From NCBI GenBank assembly GCA_029378245.1, contig JARKIF010000003.1, positions 3,286,001 to 3,350,000 on the forward strand: a DNA stretch of 64,000 nucleotides, given 5' to 3'. The notes under the pieces are model-generated. The model saw only the letters and a list, made by a program, of their open reading frames with translations, was not told the DNA's origin and ran no database searches. Positions within the stretch are counted from its first letter, which is position 1; every line of letters starts with the position of its first letter. Of this stretch, positions 61,592 to 64,000 are shown one piece after another. A program made the position numbers and the translations under genes. Source of the stretch: Roridomyces roridus (taxonomy: Eukaryota > Basidiomycota > Agaricomycetes > Agaricales > Mycenaceae).

Positions 61592-62528
61592 AATACTTAG
61601 GTTGTACATACTATGTCAATGGTATAGACACAGTGGATCACTGAAACCTTTTGCATGCATGTGTATGGATGGGTACGTATGGCACTGCCGGTGATGAAGC
61701 GAACGGCGTTCGAATAAGTAGACGCCGTGTTGAGTCAGTGTAGCGGGAAGCAAAGGTGAAGACCAAAGTTTTCGATTCGGCAACTCGGAGAACTGTGATT
61801 CCGATCAATCATTGACGGGATATGTGATCCGAGTGACCGAGCAAACCCGAAGTACATAGCCGATGTCAGTCTGACGGCTGACTGATCTGAAACGTGAACC
61901 TCGACCTTTAGGCCTACCGTAATACGTTGGCGTCAAAACGGGGTTGCAATCGGACATGCCGAAACGCTCGAGAACGTCCAGAATGTATTGACGTTGCGAG
62001 AGGGAGATGGTCCGATTGGGACGGTCACGAATGACCTCGACTCCGAGAAGGAATGTAGTGGGGCCAAGGTCGCGAAGCTTGAACGCCTTCTTGAGGTCGT
62101 CCTTGAGTTGTTGAATGCCGGTTTTGCTCTTGGACGCGATGGTTATGTCATCGACAAACACCGGCACGAGGATCCGGTCTTCACCTCGCTTCCACACCCA
62201 CACACTATGCTCACACCGAACGCACTCGAAACCCAGCTCGCGCAAGGTCTTGTCCAACTTTTGGTGCCAAATCCTGGACACTTGTTTCAGTCCGTAGATG
62301 GATTTCACCAGCTTCCACACCCAGCTCAAATCCTTCTGCACGAAACCTTCAGGCTGGCGCATGTAGACGTCGGTGTCGATCTCCCCATTCAAGAACGCGG
62401 ACGATATGTCGACACTTTCGAGCTCAAGGTCCTCAAGGGCTGCGATGGCGATGATGGTGCGGAGAGCTGCCCATTTGGGAGTCGGTGCGAATGTATCGTC
62501 GAAATCCAATCCCGGGCGTTGATGATTT

Positions 62529-64000
62529 CCCCAGCTGGTACAGTACATACTTTGCAAAAGATAGTGCTAGGTGGCAGACCATAGTTTTGCAAAAGGAAGT
62601 CGCTAGTGGGTGTACAGCCGCCTGGAGCCTATATATGGTTGTGGCTAGCCGCAGATAGCGGGCGGCTAATGAACTAGTTGACCGGCTGGCACGGCACATC
62701 CGGCACAGGCTATATATGCTATTGAAAATTGATTTTCAGGTATTTTCCACTGCACATATTTAAAATGTATGAGAAATAGCGAGAAACACATTGATGGCTT
62801 CTCCCAGTTGTGATAACAATCCTGAAAGAGTAACCGGCACATTTGGCCCAGCGGCATGCATCAAAAAAAGATGGGGGATCAAAAAATCGAAGTTGTAGAG
62901 CCGCTCGAGAGCTCAAGGAGTCGCTCACGTTGTTTTACATCAAACTGATTGACTGGCCCGCAAAATGCAAAATACTTTTTCAGAGGCAAGTCTTTGGAAA
63001 CCAACCACCAGGTTTTGAAGGCTGAGTGTGTCCCAAGGCTTCATACCAAAGGAACCATTATGTTTTCCAACCTCAGAGTGGTATCATCAACTCTGAATTC
63101 AAAAAATGTTTGACATTTCGGATGCTATTCCCGATTGGGCCACTACCCTTTCCTCCCAAAAAGGCAATTTTCGGCTTTTGCACTCCCATTGGATCTGCCT
63201 CTAGGATCCTTAACAAACTTTACTGACAACAATTCTTCTTTCAATCCTTCCACATGTTTTGGCAACAATTGTGCTACCACTTTGTGCATATACCAGCTGT
63301 AAGAGTGGAAACGGTCTGTGCATTTTTGCACCTTTGATATCATTTCCATGTAGTTTCATGCTTTTGTGATCTGTGAGCTTAGCATGTTTATGTACCACTT
63401 AGGATGCTAGATCTCAAATATCAGTCCAGATCTAAGCCATGGGAGAGTGTTATAAGTGAATGAGATAAAAGGTAGATTTAGGTACAGCTATTGATATTAG
63501 CAGTTGATAACCCGATCCTTAGCACCCCAAGACTTCAATGAGTAGTATCAATGACCTTTGAAGTCCCTTACCATAAGGTGAACAGTAGGCCAGGTGAAAG
63601 TGGAAAAAGTCATCAAATCCCATTTTCACTATATTGCTCATGCTCTTGATTTTTTCTCTGTGGTTGAAGCGAATGGGACAAGTACCCTAGAGTATAGGAA
63701 GCCAGCACAGCCAGGATCAGCTCCATACCTGCACAGAATGTAAAGTTATATGCATAGAGATTTTGTGATCATTTTGGATCATTCTGTTGATAGAAGACAA
63801 AGGGAGTGGAATCTGGGATATTTGAAGTCACCAATGAGGAAAGGGAGCTCAGGGGGTCCAGAAAATGTCCTTGATCATTAGGGTTGGTGGAGAATCCATG
63901 GAGTGTTGGTGGAGAATCCATGGAGTGTTGGTGGAGAATCCATTTGTTCAAGAGCTCCACTGGACATTTGACCAAATTCTTACCGTACAATCCTGCCAGA
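62529..64000. mobile_element. Unclassified insertion, only one end in window
   Basis: The Copia frame stops abruptly just upstream of GNHQRPG. The foreign side begins AGCTGGTACAGTACATAC, and a similar word GGCTGGCACGGCACATCC occurs at about 62680, suggesting terminal or subterminal repeats. The rest is AT-rich with short ORFs and no recognisable domain. The other end lies beyond 64000. Confidence 0.4.
63884..63944 (+). repeat. 22-bp tandem repeat, about 2.8 copies
   Basis: gttggtggagaatccatgga plus gt repeats in an uninterrupted row. It is in frame in a minus-strand ORF (63769-63990) that has no recognised domain. Confidence 0.9.

Larger units (their letters stand above)
56571..61926. mobile_element. 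5,356-bp TIR transposon carrying transposase and alpha-kinase
   Basis: Perfect 64-bp terminal inverted repeats lie at 56574-56637 and 61857-61920 (beginning ACGGTAGGCCTAAAGGTCGA), with similarity continuing inward past a small gap. Outside them the ends read CGT...ACG, and the 4-bp duplication TTGG flanks the element (56567-56570 and 61927-61930). The surrounding Copia frame (VLTP then MDPAVKL) becomes continuous when the element and one TTGG are ignored, which fixes the borders. Inside are two divergent genes: an alpha-kinase (57088-59455, minus) and a DDE integrase-like transposase (60032-61591, plus) sharing a 576-bp 5' region. Long TIRs with a 4-bp duplication and an integrase-like transposase recall Ginger-type elements, but that assignment is inference. 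Confidence 0.85.
54907..62525 (-). mobile_element. Ty1/Copia retrotransposon, nested and broken
   Basis: Copia polyprotein fragments read in order on the minus strand. The reverse transcriptase part (62525-61931) has FAPTPKWAALRTI, DISSAFLNGEIDTDVYMRQP and the catalytic FVDDITIASKS. The RT end and RNase H part (56566-56055) has LTYLANVTRADVAQTISVL and STTEAEYVAACSAGMEIMYL. The final RNase H piece (55305-55078) has LYVDNQSAIAVAKNPEHHGR. The gaps between fragments are exactly the 5,356-bp and 743-bp insertions, each with a target duplication. At 62525 the polyprotein is interrupted again, just upstream of GNHQRPGLDF. Gag, protease and integrase are not in the window. The element is inactive. 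Confidence 0.85.

Overview
The window looks like a gene-poor, transposon-rich stretch of an Agaricomycete (mushroom-forming basidiomycete) nuclear genome. The evidence is many 45-65 nt GT-AG introns per gene, plus families typical of these fungi: DUF6699, DUF6534, F-box proteins, alpha-kinases, Zn2Cys6 regulators and GMC oxidases. No rRNA, CRISPR array or intact tRNA gene was found. All calls come from reading the sequence; no search or splice predictor was run.

Layout. 1-720: 3' part of an unknown minus-strand gene, followed by a hAT-type MITE with an 8-bp target duplication (869-1275). 4260-5048: small Zn2Cys6 regulator. 6374-7494: F-box-like gene. 10567-11915: conserved unknown gene, divergent from a large transposase-like gene (12038-16310) across a 122-bp promoter region. 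18219-18767: small Ser-rich GPI-type secreted protein. 19.07-19.71 kb: tRNA-like repeat units. 20195-22995: one F-box gene broken by two DNA transposons (114 bp and 1,077 bp), each with a clean target duplication. 24021-27092 and 38071-41062: two related Zn2Cys6/fungal_trans regulators. Between them lie tRNA-like repeats, duplicated segments, a TA-flanked MITE (33721-34008) and one DUF6699 gene (35999-36721).

41-54.9 kb is the most gene-dense part: salicylate-hydroxylase-like FAD monooxygenase, aryl-alcohol-oxidase-like GMC oxidoreductase, DUF6534 membrane protein and a broken flavin monooxygenase. With the adjacent regulator this could be a small oxidative-metabolism neighbourhood, but shared function is inference.

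54.9-64 kb is a nest of mobile elements. A minus-strand Ty1/Copia element carries at least three insertions. One is a 743-bp CACTA-like element with an AGA duplication. One is a 5,356-bp element with perfect 64-bp terminal inverted repeats and a TTGG duplication. The third begins near 62529 and shows only one end. The 5.36-kb element carries two divergent genes: a DDE integrase-like transposase with two apparent frameshifts, and a near-complete alpha-kinase (MHCK/eEF2K family) with Cys-rich N terminus. An alpha-kinase as apparent cargo inside a defined TIR/TSD transposon is the most striking observation in the window.
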